Shown here piece after piece: positions 49,880 through 61,141 of a stretch of 64,000 nucleotides of DNA. The number at the start of each line of letters is the position of its first letter. Within the stretch, counting starts at the first letter, position 1. A model generated the notes under the pieces. That model did no database searches. It saw only the letters and a list, made by a program, of their open reading frames with translations, and was not told the origin of the DNA. Source of the DNA: Emiliania huxleyi CCMP1516 (lineage: Eukaryota > Haptophyta > Isochrysidales > Noelaerhabdaceae); assembly GCF_000372725.1 (NCBI RefSeq), contig NW_005198965.1, positions 388,993-452,992 on the forward strand, in the 5' to 3' direction. The translations under genes were made by a program, and so were the position numbers.

Positions 49880-51657
49880 ATGGCAGCGTTTGTGCTCGCA
49901 CGACGGTCGCCTCGCTCCCTGCCGCTGGCTGCTGCCCGCCTGTGTCAGCGGCGACTCTCGACCGAGCCGGCGTACGCTGTCGAGCCGTACCGCAACCTCC
50001 TTAACGCGACGCAGGAGCAGCGCTCCTCCTGGGCCGACGCCGACGCAACGCTCCACGCGGCAATGCGCGAGCATGTGCCGGCGGCGCTCGCGCACAACGG
50101 GGAGGAGGACTTTGACAGGCACCTCGTCGGCGTGCAGTCCGTCCTCCGCTCCTGGGGCGCGGCGGAGCGACTCACAAACGCCGCGCTCTTCCACTCCATT
50201 TATGGCACCGAGGGCTTCCAGGGCTACGCGCTGCCCTTATCGCACCGCGGCGAGATCGCCGGCCTGATCGGCGCCAAGGCGGAGCGGCTCGCGTGGATCT
50301 TTTGCATGGTGGACCGCGCCACCGTGGATGCGACCGTCTTTGCCGCGGCCGAGGGCGACTGGCCGGTGTCGCCACTTTCAAGACACCTCGGAGACACCTC
50401 CTACCCACCTCTAAAGCCACGCCCGTCAAAACGCGCCTCCGCCTCCCACGATAAGTCGCTCGCCCGGCAGGCCGATGGCGTCGAGTTCGCCTTTCGCGCC
50501 CGGCCCGAGCTCGGCGCCTTCCCCCTCCCCCTCCGGTCGGGCGGGACGCGTCACTCAGAATGGCTCGACTTTCTCACCCTCTCGCTGGCGGACTGGCTCG
50601 AGCAAGTGGAAGGTGCCTCCTCCAAGCAGGTCGGCCGCCCTCGACACACGCCCCCGACACGTCCCCGACACGTCCCCGACACGTCCCCTCCTCCGAGCAG
50701 GTCGGCCGTCCGGTCGGCGACGGCGCGCGGCAGAGTAGTGCAGTGGCAGAGGAGAGTGGTGCAGTGGCAGAGGAGAGTGGTGCAGGGGCAGAGGAGAGTA
50801 GTGCAGGGGCAGAGGACAGTGGTGCAGTGGCAGAGGAGAGTGGTGCAGTGGCAGAGGAGAGTGGTGCAGTGGCAGAGGAGAGTGGTGCAGTGGCAGAGGA
50901 GAGTGGTGCAGTGGCAGAGGAGAGTGGTGCAGTGGCAGAGGAGAGTGGTGCAGTGGCAGAGGAGAGTGGTGCAGTGGCAGAGGAGAGTGGTGCGGGATGA
51001 GCACGGCGCAGAGGGCGAGGCGCCGTGGGCGGCGGCGGTGGGGAGAGGGCTGACGTGGGTCGCGGTGTCCGCGCAGGTGTGCTCTGGCCGAAGGGCGAGG
51101 CGTGGGCTTACCGGCGAGAGAGGAGTGCGGAGAGGGGCGCTGCTGTGGATAGGTCTCGTCACGCCAGGATGCCGCGAATAGGCGCGAGGCGTACGCAGAG
51201 ATGGCGGCGTTGCTCGCCCGTCGGGCGGACCCCGCCTTCCGGCGCAGCGTGCTCGGAGAGGCGGAGGGGAGCGAGGCGCGTTCCTCCGCCCATCTGCCCA
51301 CCTTCTCTCCTCGCCCCTCGCCCGCGGCACGCCTCCCTCTCCACCCCGCCTCGGACACCGCCTCTCCCTCCTCCAGTCCCGCCTCGCACCGCCGCCTTCC
51401 CGCCCCTGCGGCAGGTGCCGCCGGAGGACGCCGCCGTCGCCCTCGCGGCGCCGGCCATGCACGCCGAGGTGGTTGGGAGCGAGCCAGCCACTTGTCGCGC
51501 CGCTCCTCGCCGTGACGGACTCCACTCCGCTCGCCAGGTGTTTGGGCGCGAGCCGAGCTGGTCGCGCGGCATCTCGCAGCCAACCACGCCGCCGATGGGC
51601 GCCGCCGCCCTCGCGGCGCACGAGGCGAGGGAGAGCGCGCGCTGCGATTTTGGCTGA
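49880..51657 (+). CDS. DUF6817-type protein with mitochondrial-like presequence
   Basis: Six exons: 49880-50365, 50471-50612, 51077-51113, then starts at 51182, about 51418 and 51538, ending at the stop 51655-51657. The N-terminus MAAFVLARRSPRSLPLAAAR LCQRRLSTE is a clear mitochondrial-type presequence. Residues about 65-160 carry the family core: HLVGVQSVLRSWGAAERLTN AALFHSIYGTEGFQGYALPL, HRGEIAGLIGAKAERLAWIF CMVDR. This HD-like block is known from plant and bacterial DUF6817 proteins of unknown function. Later parts are helical (GVLWPKGEAWAYRREAYAEM AALLARRADPAFRRSVLGE; VPPEDAAVALAAPAMHAE; VFGREPSWSRGISQPTTPP). Introns 3 and 4 have GC donors (GCGAGA, GCGGAG); introns 1, 2 and 5 have GT. Intron 2 contains a 21-bp minisatellite. 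Confidence 0.75.
50736..50998. repeat. 21-bp minisatellite in an intron of the DUF6817 gene
   Basis: Twelve and a half copies of GTGGTGCAGTGGCAGAGGAGA. Most are identical; units 3 and 4 have GGGG in place of GTGG, and unit 4 ends in ACA. 21 is a multiple of three, so all six frames stay open, which explains long false open frames across it. Confidence 0.95.
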
Positions 51658-52851
51658 AAGGGACGCGATCGCCACCGGCACCGCGGGCTAGCGGCTTAGC
51701 CCGCGTAATTGATTTCTTCTACATAAACCGCCCGCAGAAATAACACTGTGTGGAACGGGCTAGCTCAAGGTTGCCTTATTAGATTGTCAATGGAGAATGG
51801 CCGCGTTCTCGCCCCTTTCCTGTACGCGTGGGTCTCAGAGGACGAATGCGCACCGGATCTTCGAGGACTTCAAAGTCGGCCGCGCCCCACGGCTATCCCG
51901 CCGGCTATCGAGTGTCGCAGCGCGACGCGCTTCACCCCTCGACTCCACGCGCTGCGTGTCAATCGGGAGACGACGCTCGGCCACCGCCACTCCACCCTGA
52001 CGTGACGCACATGCGCCGAGTGTCCCCCCTGAGGGTGTCCTTGTATAGTATGCTTGGTTGCGAGTTAAAAAAAGCCCGTTCCGCACCCGCACCCAGCACC
52101 AGTACACATGCCGTTCTGCGCCCCTCGGCTGGCCAGAGGACGACTCACAATGCAAATCGGAAAGACATCACGAGGGGCCGTATAAACGGTGCCGCAGCGG
52201 CCCGGGACACTAACAGTGAGTTGCTGCCAATCGCCCGGCCTCCTCCCCCTCGGGATCGCCCGGAAAGTGGGCTTGCGCACTGGCGCCCCCCCCAGCACGC
52301 CGACCCGAGGTGTACCCTCCGGCCACCTGGGAGGGGAGCGGAGTCCGATTTTGGCCCATTGGCTTCATCATGATGGATACGGAGGTGGCCAGCCCTTGGT
52401 TGTGCACCTGCGGCGCGAAGAGGAGGTGATCTCGGCGGACGACGGCCATGCCGAGAGCGCGCGCAGCGCGGAAGAGGGTGCGCAGCGCGTCGCGGCCGCG
52501 CGCTTGGGAGCCGGGGGGGTGGCCGGAGGGGGCGGGACGCCTGCATGTCCTCGAAGCTCCCAGCCGCATACGCAAGCCGAGCCGCGAACGGCGGGGAGGG
52601 AGTTTTGGAGGGTCAGCCAAGGACGCGCATGGCGAGTGACAAACTAACGCAACCTCGCCCCTCCCTGGTTTCTCATCGTGAAATAAAGAAAGAAAAACAG
52701 ACTGACACACAGCCCCGCACGCCGCAGCCGCTTGAGATGGAGTGTGAAGGCTTCGAGCTTCGTAGCCCTCCCGCCTCCGGTCTCGACTATGAAGATCCGC
52801 AGGATCGGAGCGAAAAAAAGCAAGCGCGAGTCTGTGCACATCACAACTTCT
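51658..52851. other. Gene-poor stretch
   Basis: No gene is supported. A minus-strand frame near 52400 reads MAVVRRDHLLFAPQVHNQGL ATSVSIMMKP, which could be an exon of an unknown gene, but no neighbours join it. 52680-52705 has AAATAAAGAAAGAAAAACAG, similar to repeat R2. Confidence 0.35.
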
Positions 52852-53230
52852 AGGAGATGGTTAAAAAGGAGCAAGTCCCCCGCGCCCATGCGTACCAATG
52901 CGGTCTGGTTTTGCAGGGTTCTTTTTGTGGGGGGTGTCGGGGCCCGTAACGCCTCGGGGTGTATGGTCGGCGCGAGCGCGCGACTAGCCGGGGGGGTCGT
53001 CCTGGGACAAATGTGGGGACTAGCACTCTAGCCGTCTTCCACATGGTCCCTCGCGCCTCGCGGGTCCCTGCTTGGAGCACTTGGAGCTCTGTTGCTCCTA
53101 ATCTCTTCGTACATCCTCCTGCTGATCTCCGCAAAGTCCTGCTCCCTGGCTCCCTCGTCTCGCCCTGCGCGTCTGCTCCAACTCTCCCCCGTCGTCTGCC
53201 CTGCGTTCTCTGCTCCCTCGCCTCCCGCTT
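52852..53230 (-). mobile_element. R1 LINE-like family, copy c
   Basis: On the minus strand it ends with the shared 3' part (plus-strand words GGAGATGGTTAAAAAGGAGC, GCAGGGTTCTTTTTGTGG, GACTAGCCGGG, CTAGCCGTCTTCCACATGG). Upstream it carries the same frame end as copy a (EQDFAEISRRMYEEIRSNR ... RDHVEDG-stop). It diverges from copy a by indels and may extend to about 53530, where a frame reads ARIIKREEHIEWLRKLFAGW. The A/T tail is missing. This copy looks broken. Confidence 0.65.
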
Positions 53231-54284
53231 GAGCCGCCCTCGCGGCCCTCGTTCGTCCCACTCACCCACTGGCTGTTGGCCCGCCCCTGCTTCGCCTCCG
53301 TTATCCCTCCTCCTCCGCGACTCCCTCAAGGCTGGCCGGGCATCCTTCCACCCAGCGAAGAGCTTCCTCAGCCATTCGATGTGTTCCTCTCTCTTGATTA
53401 TGCGCGCTATACTAGTAGCCTCATCATTCAGCTGGTGTCACCTCTGCACCGCTCCCGTCGCAGGGCCCGCCCCGGCCACGATTTGTAAGTTCCTCGTGAC
53501 CCCGGCGCCAAGGTCCCTCCGACTCTTCTCCGAGAGATCATCTACCAGCGCTGTACCACAAGACTCAAGAGCACAAACCGGGTCGACGGAATTTTGGCAC
53601 ATGTTTAATCGGACGACATTTTGGTTCCAACAGTGGTTAGATCAGATGCAACAGATATTCGGTGCAAACCCTGCAAGCAATCAAACGCAAATGGGCCCTC
53701 AATTAGGCTATATGTTTAGGCCGGTGTTCTCGACGGTTCTTCCACGCGGTTCCAAAGCGCAAAAAGGTGCAACTGCAAGCGGAGAGGCGAGAGCGTGCGC
53801 GAGACCCGAGCTGAGGGAGGGTGTAGAGAATGTAGAGTGTAGAGCGCTGTCTGTAGAGCTGTAGAGATGTAGAGCGCTCTGGAGCGCTGTAGAGCTCTAC
53901 AGCGCTCTCCAGCTCTACTCTACAGCTCTACAGCGCTCTACATTCTACATCCTCTACACAACACCCTCCCGCCTCCCTCACGCCTCAGGACCCGAGAGCA
54001 TGAGCAAGGGTTGACGGGTGTGTGAGGATGAGGGTTGGCGGAGTACGAGAAGGGTGAGCGAGGGTTGATCTTGTGCTCGACGGAGTTTCGTGTGTTCTGT
54101 CGACGGACGTGTTTTGTGTGTTTTGGTTCTCTAATGAGAGTCCGACGACGGCCGATCAACCTGTGCACACCAACTTTCTCGGCTTGGGCGCAGCGCGGCG
54201 CAGGGAAACTTATTGGCAGTAAAGCAAAAAAAGCCGTGCACATCACACACACGCCAGCACGCCACGATCCAGCCACACTGCTGC
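53231..54284. other. Gene-poor, with palindromic array
   Basis: 53815-53960 holds the TGTAGAGCGCT palindromic array (separate entry). The rest has only motif-free frames and A/T-richer stretches (53560-53710). Confidence 0.4.
53818..53960. repeat. Palindromic TAGAGCGCT array
   Basis: Alternating TGTAGAG, AGCGCTCT and their reverse complements. The centre GAGCGCTGTAGAG at 53882-53894 is followed directly by its exact reverse complement to 53907 (26-bp perfect palindrome). Outer words GTAGAATGTAGAG-type are mirrored by CTCTACATTCTAC, so the whole 140 bp can fold into one long imperfect hairpin. Confidence 0.85.
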
Positions 54285-54740
54285 TCACGCAGCAAGATCG
54301 AGCTCACGCATCAGCCCGAATTGCATCCAGCCAACCGGTGGCTTATCAAGGCGACTCCCCCACGCCCCGCCCCTGTAGACTGGGGCCGCCGGAAGAGCCG
54401 AAAGGATGCACGTCGTGGATGCAATGGCCAGACACATCTTCACCTTGTCACCGTACGAGAGGCTCTTCGGGCACGATTCCAGCCACGATTTGTACCAGAC
54501 TGCGGGAAAGAAAAGGACGAAGATGGGGACGATAGCAACAAGGACACCAATCGATTGACCGACGAACATTATCGGAAGGACATTCGGCGCACGGCCCTGA
54601 GTCGAACACGACCACTTTGCCATTGGCTCCATCAAAGCGTCCACCACGATACGACCCGTCTCAAACATCATGGGAAAGTAGAGGGTCGAATAGTAGCTGA
54701 TGAGAAGGCAGATGGTGACGGTCGCTGCACCGAATAGAGC
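54285..54740 (-). CDS. Exon(s) of a membrane protein (hypothetical)
   Basis: A minus-strand frame with hydrophobic spans: ATVTICLLISYYSTLYFPMM at its upstream end, then VLPIMFVGQSIGVLVAIVPI FVLFFPAVW, then MCLAIASTTCILSAL. Between them are loops MFETGRIVVDALMEPMAKW and YKSWLESCPKSLSYGDKVK. This looks like part of a real multi-pass membrane protein, but I could not find its first exon or a clean end, and the family is not recognised. It may be a gene fragment. Confidence 0.4.
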   Translation of the reverse strand, partial: ALFGAATVTICLLISYYSTLYFPMMFETGRIVVDALMEPMAKWSCSTQGRAPNVLPIMFVGQSIGVLVAIVPIFVLFFPAVWYKSWLESCPKSLSYGDKVKMCLAIASTTCILSALPAAPVYRGGAWGSRLDKPPVGWMQFGLMRELDLAA

Positions 54741-55559
54741 CCCGTGCTCTCAGCTCGCTTCCGTCCAAATGTGCGTGCGTGCGTGACGGACGGGCCCATT
54801 TGCGTGTTGCCGCTTGATTGATTGACGCGCTGACACGCTTGCCTCACACACAGACTTCTGACATGTGACACACGGTCGCACACGAATGCATTCTCCTTTC
54901 TTTTCTATTCTCTCCCACCACATCGACGCGAGCGCGATTGGCGAGAGCTCTGGCCTCTGCGGACTGCGCGCGGGATATACACACATACTCATACAACACG
55001 GCTCGTTACAATTCAGGTTCTTTCCACTGAGTGGAAACAAACTGGGTGTCAGCGGAGAAGACTTTGTTCACTGCATGCAAAGCCCGACGTGTGATCGTGA
55101 ACCACCGAATTGGGCAAACAAACAAGGGGAACCTCCCTCTCCGTCAGAGTTCGCTCCCACTGAGGTACTCCGCTTTTCATTTTTCGCAGAGGCCCCTTAT
55201 TGTGTAAGGGAGAGCGAGACTCATCATTTAGAGAATGTGGGAGGACCGAGCCCGGGACCGCGTGAGCGCTGCAGTCCTGCAGTCGCACACACGCGCGCTT
55301 AGAGTTATGCGCGCTACGCCTACGGTGGAACTCGTGTTTAATTGAGCAAGGCTGACCCCTACCCCTCCCTCTCGGTGGGCTTGCAGGTAGGGGGTTTGGG
55401 TAATAAGGTGCATCGGGGTCGGCGGGCGTGAACTGGAGTGATACCCGCTTCGGCCGTTTAGTTGCGAACTGCCTTTCCGGTCGACGGCCTTCTTTGTCTT
55501 GCTGGGTGTATGTGTCTTCGATCTAACCACCGAATTGGGCGGGCCCCCGGCGCCAAAAA
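54741..55559. other. A/T-richer intergenic stretch
   Basis: Lower GC than its neighbours. The word ACCACCGAATTGGGC occurs twice (55103 and 55527), the second just before the ROK kinase start. No gene. Confidence 0.4.
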
Positions 55560-56318
55560 ATGGTCGGCGCCTTCGATCAAGTCATGGAGCCGCTGTCAGC
55601 CGTGGAGCTCAAACTGCAAGCCTGCCCAGAATGTAACTGCGAGAGCATCACGCTGCTTGCACAGCGGCCACCACCTTTCGAGCCGTATGCATTTGCAATG
55701 CGTATCCCAAAGCCCAATCAGCCGCTGCGCGAGAGAGCACTCGAATTGCTTACAGCACGAGCCGTGACCATTGCCGCGGCCATCATCGGCACCGCGCACG
55801 TCAGCCTCGTCTGTGAGTTTGATGAGACGTTCCAGGCATTTGGCGCCTTCTTTCACAGCAACCCAAAACTTGCGGCGCACCTGAAGCAATACGGCCAGGA
55901 GTTCAAGGTGAGTCGCGCGCAACTGGACGACGTGCCATCCGTAATGCGCTCGCTGCCATTCATACCAGCATCCGCGGCCCACAGCAAACACGACAACTCC
56001 ACCGCAGCAGCAGCCGGCGCCAGCGGCAATCTTGCCGACCGCGACGTCTATATCGGCGTGGACTATGGCCGGTCTGACGTCAAGTGTGCGGCGGTCGACG
56101 TTGACGGCACGGAGCTGGCCACATACGTCACGCGCTGGTGGCGCGCGCCGGGGCGTCTCGCGGATGCGGATGCGTGTGCTGCTGCGGTGCCGGTGCCGGT
56201 GGAGGAGGGATCACGGGAGTATGTGGATCCGGCGATGTTGACGACCATCGAGGCGCCGCTGCGCTGCATGGGTGAGGCGGCCATCGAGGTGATAGGCAAG
56301 GCGGCAGCAGCAGCCGCA

Positions 56319-56350
<32 letters not shown>

Positions 56351-57364
56351 AAAGGACGGCGAGAGCGAGAGCGCAGCAGCAGCAGCAGGCGGCGGCGGCG
56401 GCACTATTCGAGTGTGCGGCCTCGGCCTCTCCGCGGCGGGATGCGTGATCGACGGCAAGCTCTGTGGGCTGCCGCCCGCGTTTGCCGGGTGCGATCCGAC
56501 CGCCGCCGCACCCACCCTTAGAGTGCTCGAGAAGGCGTTGTGGCGGTTTGTGGCGAGGCACGTCTCCGCGCGTGTTGAAGGGGCGCGCGTTGATGGGGCG
56601 CCGACGGCGGCAGTGACGATGGTCGCACCGGGTGATGCAAAGACGTTTCTCGTGAATGACGGCGACGCATCCGCGCTCTGGGGCAGCAAGGGCCTTGCCA
56701 GCGCCGAGGGTGAGAATGCCACGGCCATTGGGCTCTATTTGTCATGTGGCACGGGCCTCGCTGGCGGGGTAGTCAACGCGAGGGGCGAGCGGTGCAGTGG
56801 GGGCGTCTTCGAGATGGGTAAGCTGATCGTCGGCCTGCCGAGACCCCCATCTGTCCGAAGTGTCGAGGGTGCCAGTGCAGGCGTCGGCGCTGGTGCTGCT
56901 GCTGGGGCTACCGCCGCGACGACAGCCATGGCCCTGCCCACACACGACACGCTCGGCGTGGCCGGGGCGGCGCAGGGCATGGCGGGCACGCAGCGCTCCT
57001 TCTTCCATCTGCTCGCGGCGCGCGGTGGCGCGCGGATCGAGGGCAAGGCCGAGCAGCGCTCTGCGATCGTGGCCATGCAGTCGAGGCCGCTGGACGCCGC
57101 GGTGCGGACCATGTTCGAGCAGCTGGGCACCTCGCTCGCGCAGTTCGTGACGGAGCTGGGCGCGTACCTGCCGTTCCAGCTGACGCACGTCGAGGTGGGG
57201 GGCAAGCTGACGGACGCGGCGAGCGGCGAGGTGATGCTCACGCGGGCGGGGCGGTACCTCGCGCCGTATGGCATCAGCGTGCGCCGGGCCAACGAGTCGG
57301 AGTTTGGGCAGGCGCTTGCGATGGCGGAGTGCGCGCGAGATGCGCCCGTGGGTGGTGTGGAATA
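55560..57364 (+). CDS. ROK-family sugar kinase-like protein
   Basis: Single exon, 601 residues. The actin-like ATPase (ASKHA) fold of ROK kinases is indicated by the phosphate-1 motif YIGVDYGRSDVKCAAVDVDG at about residue 160; the catalytic-type FLVNDGDASALWGSKG at about 362; and the ATP motif YLSCGTGLAGGVVNARGER at about 390 followed by GGVFEMGKLI. ROK enzymes phosphorylate glucose, N-acetylglucosamine or similar. The zinc cluster of many ROK proteins is absent. Unusual parts are about 150 N-terminal residues not seen in bacterial ROK proteins and an Ala tract at about 245-275 encoded by (GCT)n. No targeting peptide is obvious. The stop codon TAA is supplied by the R1 insertion; before insertion the gene would have ended at the same residue with TGA. 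Confidence 0.75.
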
Positions 57365-57524
57365 AATAAATAAAAACGGACACCTCTACTGTGAGATGGG
57401 TAAAAAGGAACAGGTCCCCGCCCTTGCGATCTTTGTGCCGGGTTCTTCGTGGGTGTGGTCGGCGACTAGCCGGGGGGTCGTCCTCCCGATGGGGGACTAG
57501 CACTAGCCGTCTGGGTGGTGTGGA
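57349..57524 (-). mobile_element. R1 LINE-like family, copy d, with 13-bp target duplication at a stop codon
   Basis: Element body 57362-57511 is flanked by perfect direct repeats TGGGTGGTGTGGA at 57349-57361 and 57512-57524. It starts with the A/T tail (ATAAATAAATAAAAA) and reads CGGACACCTCTACTG, GGGTAAAAAGGAACAGGTCC, GATCTTTGTGCCGGGTTC, GGCGACTAGCCGGGG, CTAGCACTAGCCGTC. Compared with copy a it is truncated to 150 bp. The tail also gives an AATAAA word just after the ROK stop. Confidence 0.85.
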
Positions 57525-57638
57525 GTGACAGAGAGAGAGAGTTTCTGAGTTTGAAGTGGCCGCCGCAGTGGAAAAGAGTGAAGTTCTGTAAGTCTCTGCA
57601 AACCGGCTCGTCGTGCGCCGATCGTCGCAAACGAAGTC

Positions 57639-57758
<120 letters not shown>

Positions 57759-57906
57759 GGGGCCCGGAACGCGCGCGCGTGACGTGCAGACAGGGTCACA
57801 AACACACACACCACACACCACACACACACACACACACGCACACCACGCAGTGAGTGAGTGAGTGTGAGTGTGAGACTGTGAGAGTGTGTGTGTGTCGCGC
57901 GCGCGT

Positions 57907-58044
<138 letters not shown>

Positions 58045-58048
58045 TGAT

Positions 58049-58157
58049 GCGTGACCTACCTAGTAGTGTCCCCAGCCAGCTATTGCGTATTTGGGCGTGT
58101 CCACGTTGGAGCCAGGTGTGGTGTGGATGCGAGAATAGCTCCGCTGTTCATGGATGC
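58049..58157 (+). repeat. Dispersed repeat R4, copy 2
   Basis: Same unit as 44278-44375: GCGTGACCTACCTAGTAGTG, TCCCCAGC, GGGCGTGTCCACGTTGGAGC, CAGGTGTGGTGTGGATG, GAGAATAGCTCCGCTGTTCA. It differs by short insertions. Confidence 0.7.
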
Positions 58158-58302
58158 AGGCGTAAAGCCAAGGCTCCTCTTCTTCTTCTTCTTCACGGTG
58201 TGTGTGCCAGTCCGCGCCAGTCTGCGCCCTTGTCGTGCCAGTGTGCAGTGGGACAGCGGCGGTTAGAATTCTCTCTTCACTCTTCCCGCTCAAAACAACG
58301 GC

Positions 58303-59267
58303 ATGAAACACCCCCTCCTGGCCGCAGCGGCAGCCAACCGGCTGCACGGGCCGACGAAGAAGCAGCGCAAGGCCACCGGCGGCGGCGGCTCGCGGCCGGC
58401 CGCGCCGCGCGCCGGCATGCAGCTCTACCTCGACTTTGGGCAGCGCTCATTCGGGCGACAGATCACCTGCCCCGAGTGCGGCCTGATGTACACCGAGGGC
58501 GAGCCGAACGACGAGGCGGGTCACCGCGCACACCACGAGCGTGCGCTGCGCGGCGCGCCCATGCGCGAGTGCGAGAGCGAGTCCGTGGCCTGCCGCCTGC
58601 CCGACGGCAGCCGCATCTGCGTGGTCGACGTGGCGTCGGCCGAGCCGCAGCTCAGGCGTGCGCGCGAGGCGGCCACGCTGATGGCGCGCGATTTCGGCGA
58701 GTTTGAGTTCCCACCCGACTACCGCGCATTTCTTGCCATCGGCGCCGACGCCCGCCTCCGCGGTGTCGCAGTGGCGCACCCGATCCGCTCCGCTCACCGC
58801 GCGATGAGGGTCTCGGACGGCAGCAGTGGCGGCGGCGGCAGCAGAGACGTGGTGCGGTGCGGCGAGGAGGCGGTCCCGGCGAGCTGCGGCGTGTCGCACA
58901 TCTGGGTCCTGCCGGCCCACCGCCGCCGCGGGCTCGGCTCCCACCTTCTCGACGCGGTGCGGAGGCACATGGCGCTCGCCTTTGAGGTCGGCCGGGAGGT
59001 GTGACCCTCCGCCTCTAGCCCGCCTCTCGTCCCTCGCCCGCCTCTCGCCTCTCGCGTCGCGCCTCGCCTGCCCCGACACCGCGCCTCGCCTCTGCCCTCA
59101 CCGCGCCTCGGCGTGCCCCGCGCCCGCAGGGACTCGCCTTTTGCCAGCCGACCGAGGCGGGCTGCGCCCTCGCCGCCTCGTACGTGGGGGAGGAGCGGCT
59201 GCTCGTGTACGCCTCGGCGGAGGACGCGTCGCGGGACGCATCCGATTCCGCGACGGGCAAGACGTAA
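58303..59267 (+). CDS. ESCO: ESCO/ECO1/CTF7 cohesin acetyltransferase
   Basis: Exons 58303-58998 and 59130-59267 join in phase 0 across a 131-bp GT-AG intron, giving 277 residues. The N-terminal C2H2 zinc finger is classic for the family: QLYLDFGQRSFGRQITCPEC GLMYTEG, then DEAGHRAHHERAL. The acetyl-CoA-binding GNAT-like core is ASCGVSHIWVLPAHRRRGLG SHLLDAVRRHM, and across the splice LAFCQPTEAGCALAASYVG, with LLVY ending the domain. The enzyme acetylates SMC3 during S phase to establish sister-chromatid cohesion in the nucleus. The protein is compact, like yeast Eco1, without the long N-terminal extension of animal ESCO1/2. The start follows a clean leader; MKHPLLAAAAANRLHGPTKK QRKAT is basic and may carry a PIP-like or nuclear signal. 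Confidence 0.93.
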
Positions 59268-60540
59268 TTACCCGCACCGTGGAGAGACCGGGAGGCACGG
59301 GCCGGACGTCTCCTACCCGCTACCGGTGAGCGATCCGTGGTTTTTTTGTGATTGTGCGGTAAACCGTGTGCGTGACAAGGGGACTGAAGGTGTGTGTACG
59401 CTGCTTTTTCAATCGGGGAAATCCAACGTCAACGTCAACGCCGAGACGCGACTCTGATCTCTCTCTTCTCTGAGACCCCTCTCAGCTCGAGGCGCTCCTC
59501 CCACCTCCGGCCACCGGCGGCGGCGCTGACGTCGACGTGCGGGGGCACGACGCTTGGACGACGAAGGGCACGCGGTCAGCTCTAACCTCTTCTCGTGCTT
59601 CGCAGCCGGAACGGTCGAGGTCGGGCTCGAATCTGGCTCGATAAGACCTTGTCGGTCTCGGCAGTCAGTCTCTCCGGGTCGAGTCGCCTGGCGGTGAAGT
59701 GTGGGGCGTGAGTCACCGCCAGAGTAAGCCCCGTTCTGTTCGAGGGCCCGCCCCAGGAGAGGCGAGGCCCCGACACGCATGACTGTAGACCAATCGCGGC
59801 GGGGACCCGCGCGCGGGCAGACTCGGGCGCCCCTCCCGTCACTGTCCTCCGGAGAGAAGAGACGAACAGGGGCGACCCTCTCCGTGCGCCCGCGTCGCGG
59901 GGCCCGTGCCGTCATGGCTGGCACTCTCTGCCCGAATGCCCGGGGACTTTCCTCAGAGCCAATCCCCCCGAGGGGGGTCGAGATCTCGAGAGATACTCCG
60001 TGTGTCGCTCCGAAGCGTGTCTTGGCGGTGCCCCACCTGCGATGCTCGAGATCCGGTCGGGGAGATCCTGGGGAGATCGAGGTCGAGATTCGGTGCGAGG
60101 CGAGCCCTCGCCCAGAGGCAGCAGAGGTGCCGGCGGCGTCTCGTCGCTCGTGAGGGGCGAGGACGTTGCGGAGGCGCGGGCCCGTTGAGCAGGAGCACCT
60201 GAGGTGAGGCGGTGGGGTTGGGGGGGCGGGGAGGGAGGAGGGGGGCGGGGAGGGGGCACGGCGCGCGCGCAGCGGGGTGGGCGGGGTGCGTCCGGCCTCT
60301 CCCGCGCGCTCATTTCCCTGAAAATGGTTGTTGCGATCCCCACAGACCCGCCCGCCGCCCGCCGCCGCGTGCCCTCCCGGAGGTGGGTTCGCTTCTGCGG
60401 CCCGGGAGAGGGGGGTGCGAGCCCCGCCCGTCCGTGGGGCGGTTAGGCCCGGGCAGCGGGAGTGGGTTCGGCATAGCTGTGCATAGAATCATCGCGGCGG
60501 GGCGGCGAAGAAGGGGAAGGGAGGAGCCGCGGGGGGGGGG
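59268..60540. other. Intergenic, no gene seen
   Basis: Open frames are Arg/Pro-rich and motif-free. 60215-60275 and 60523-60545 are G-rich tracts. Short TCGAGATC/GAGATC words recur at 59980-60090. Confidence 0.4.
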
Positions 60541-61141
60541 GGGGGCTCACCAGACATGTTCCACAATCACTGCAAGTAGAAGCTGGCGCCGAGTAGCGTG
60601 CCGCCGCTCGTGTGCAGCTCGACGCCGCACCCGAGCTCGCCTACCGCCAGCAGCCGCAAATCAACGCCAACTCAGAGGCGGCCCGACTCTCGGCGGGAGG
60701 AGGCTGCCAAACGCGGTGGAGACGTCTGTGCGCTCGACATGGGCCGCGGCCACAGCGGTGCTGTACGCCAGGTACAGCTCGTCCTCTCGCCTGTACTGGA
60801 GATACGCGCTCAAGCGAGCCAAGGGGGGGTCGCGCGCGAGGCTGGTGTGGCCACCGCTCGAGAGACGGGGGAGGGGCACCGGCGCGTGCGGCGCGTGCAA
60901 GGCTCGCAGCGATCGCTGAGTGATTGGATTGGAGATGTAGTATCAGCGCTGGCAGGTTGTCCTGGAAGCTCCGCGCGGCCTCCCGGAGCTCGATCTCGAG
61001 CGCAGCAGCGCCGGAGCGCCCCGCCATAAATGCGCGCTCGCTGTTGAGGGCGTCGAGCGCGTCGCCAGGAGTCCAAGCGACTTCACGGTGGCAAGAGACG
61101 GGCCAGGCCCTCGCGACCCTCTCTCCTCTGCTCGCAAACAC
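60541..61141 (-). CDS. Small multi-exon gene (hypothetical)
   Basis: Three minus-strand segments read as plausible exons. They are TPGDALDALNSERAFMAGRS and REAARSFQDNLPALILHLQ (about 61075-60940); LARLSAYLQYRREDELYLAY STAVAAAHVERTDVSTAFGS LLP (about 60825-60695); and, after a TAG acceptor, GELGCGVELHTSGGTLLGAS FYLQ-stop (about 60636-60560). The helical, non-repetitive composition differs from the surrounding noise, which supports a real gene. I do not recognise the family and did not settle the splice donors. Confidence 0.4.

Noticed and set aside
50551-51681. Long minus-strand frames rich in CHCTTLL repeats
   Set aside because: Translation of the 21-bp minisatellite, which is open in all frames.
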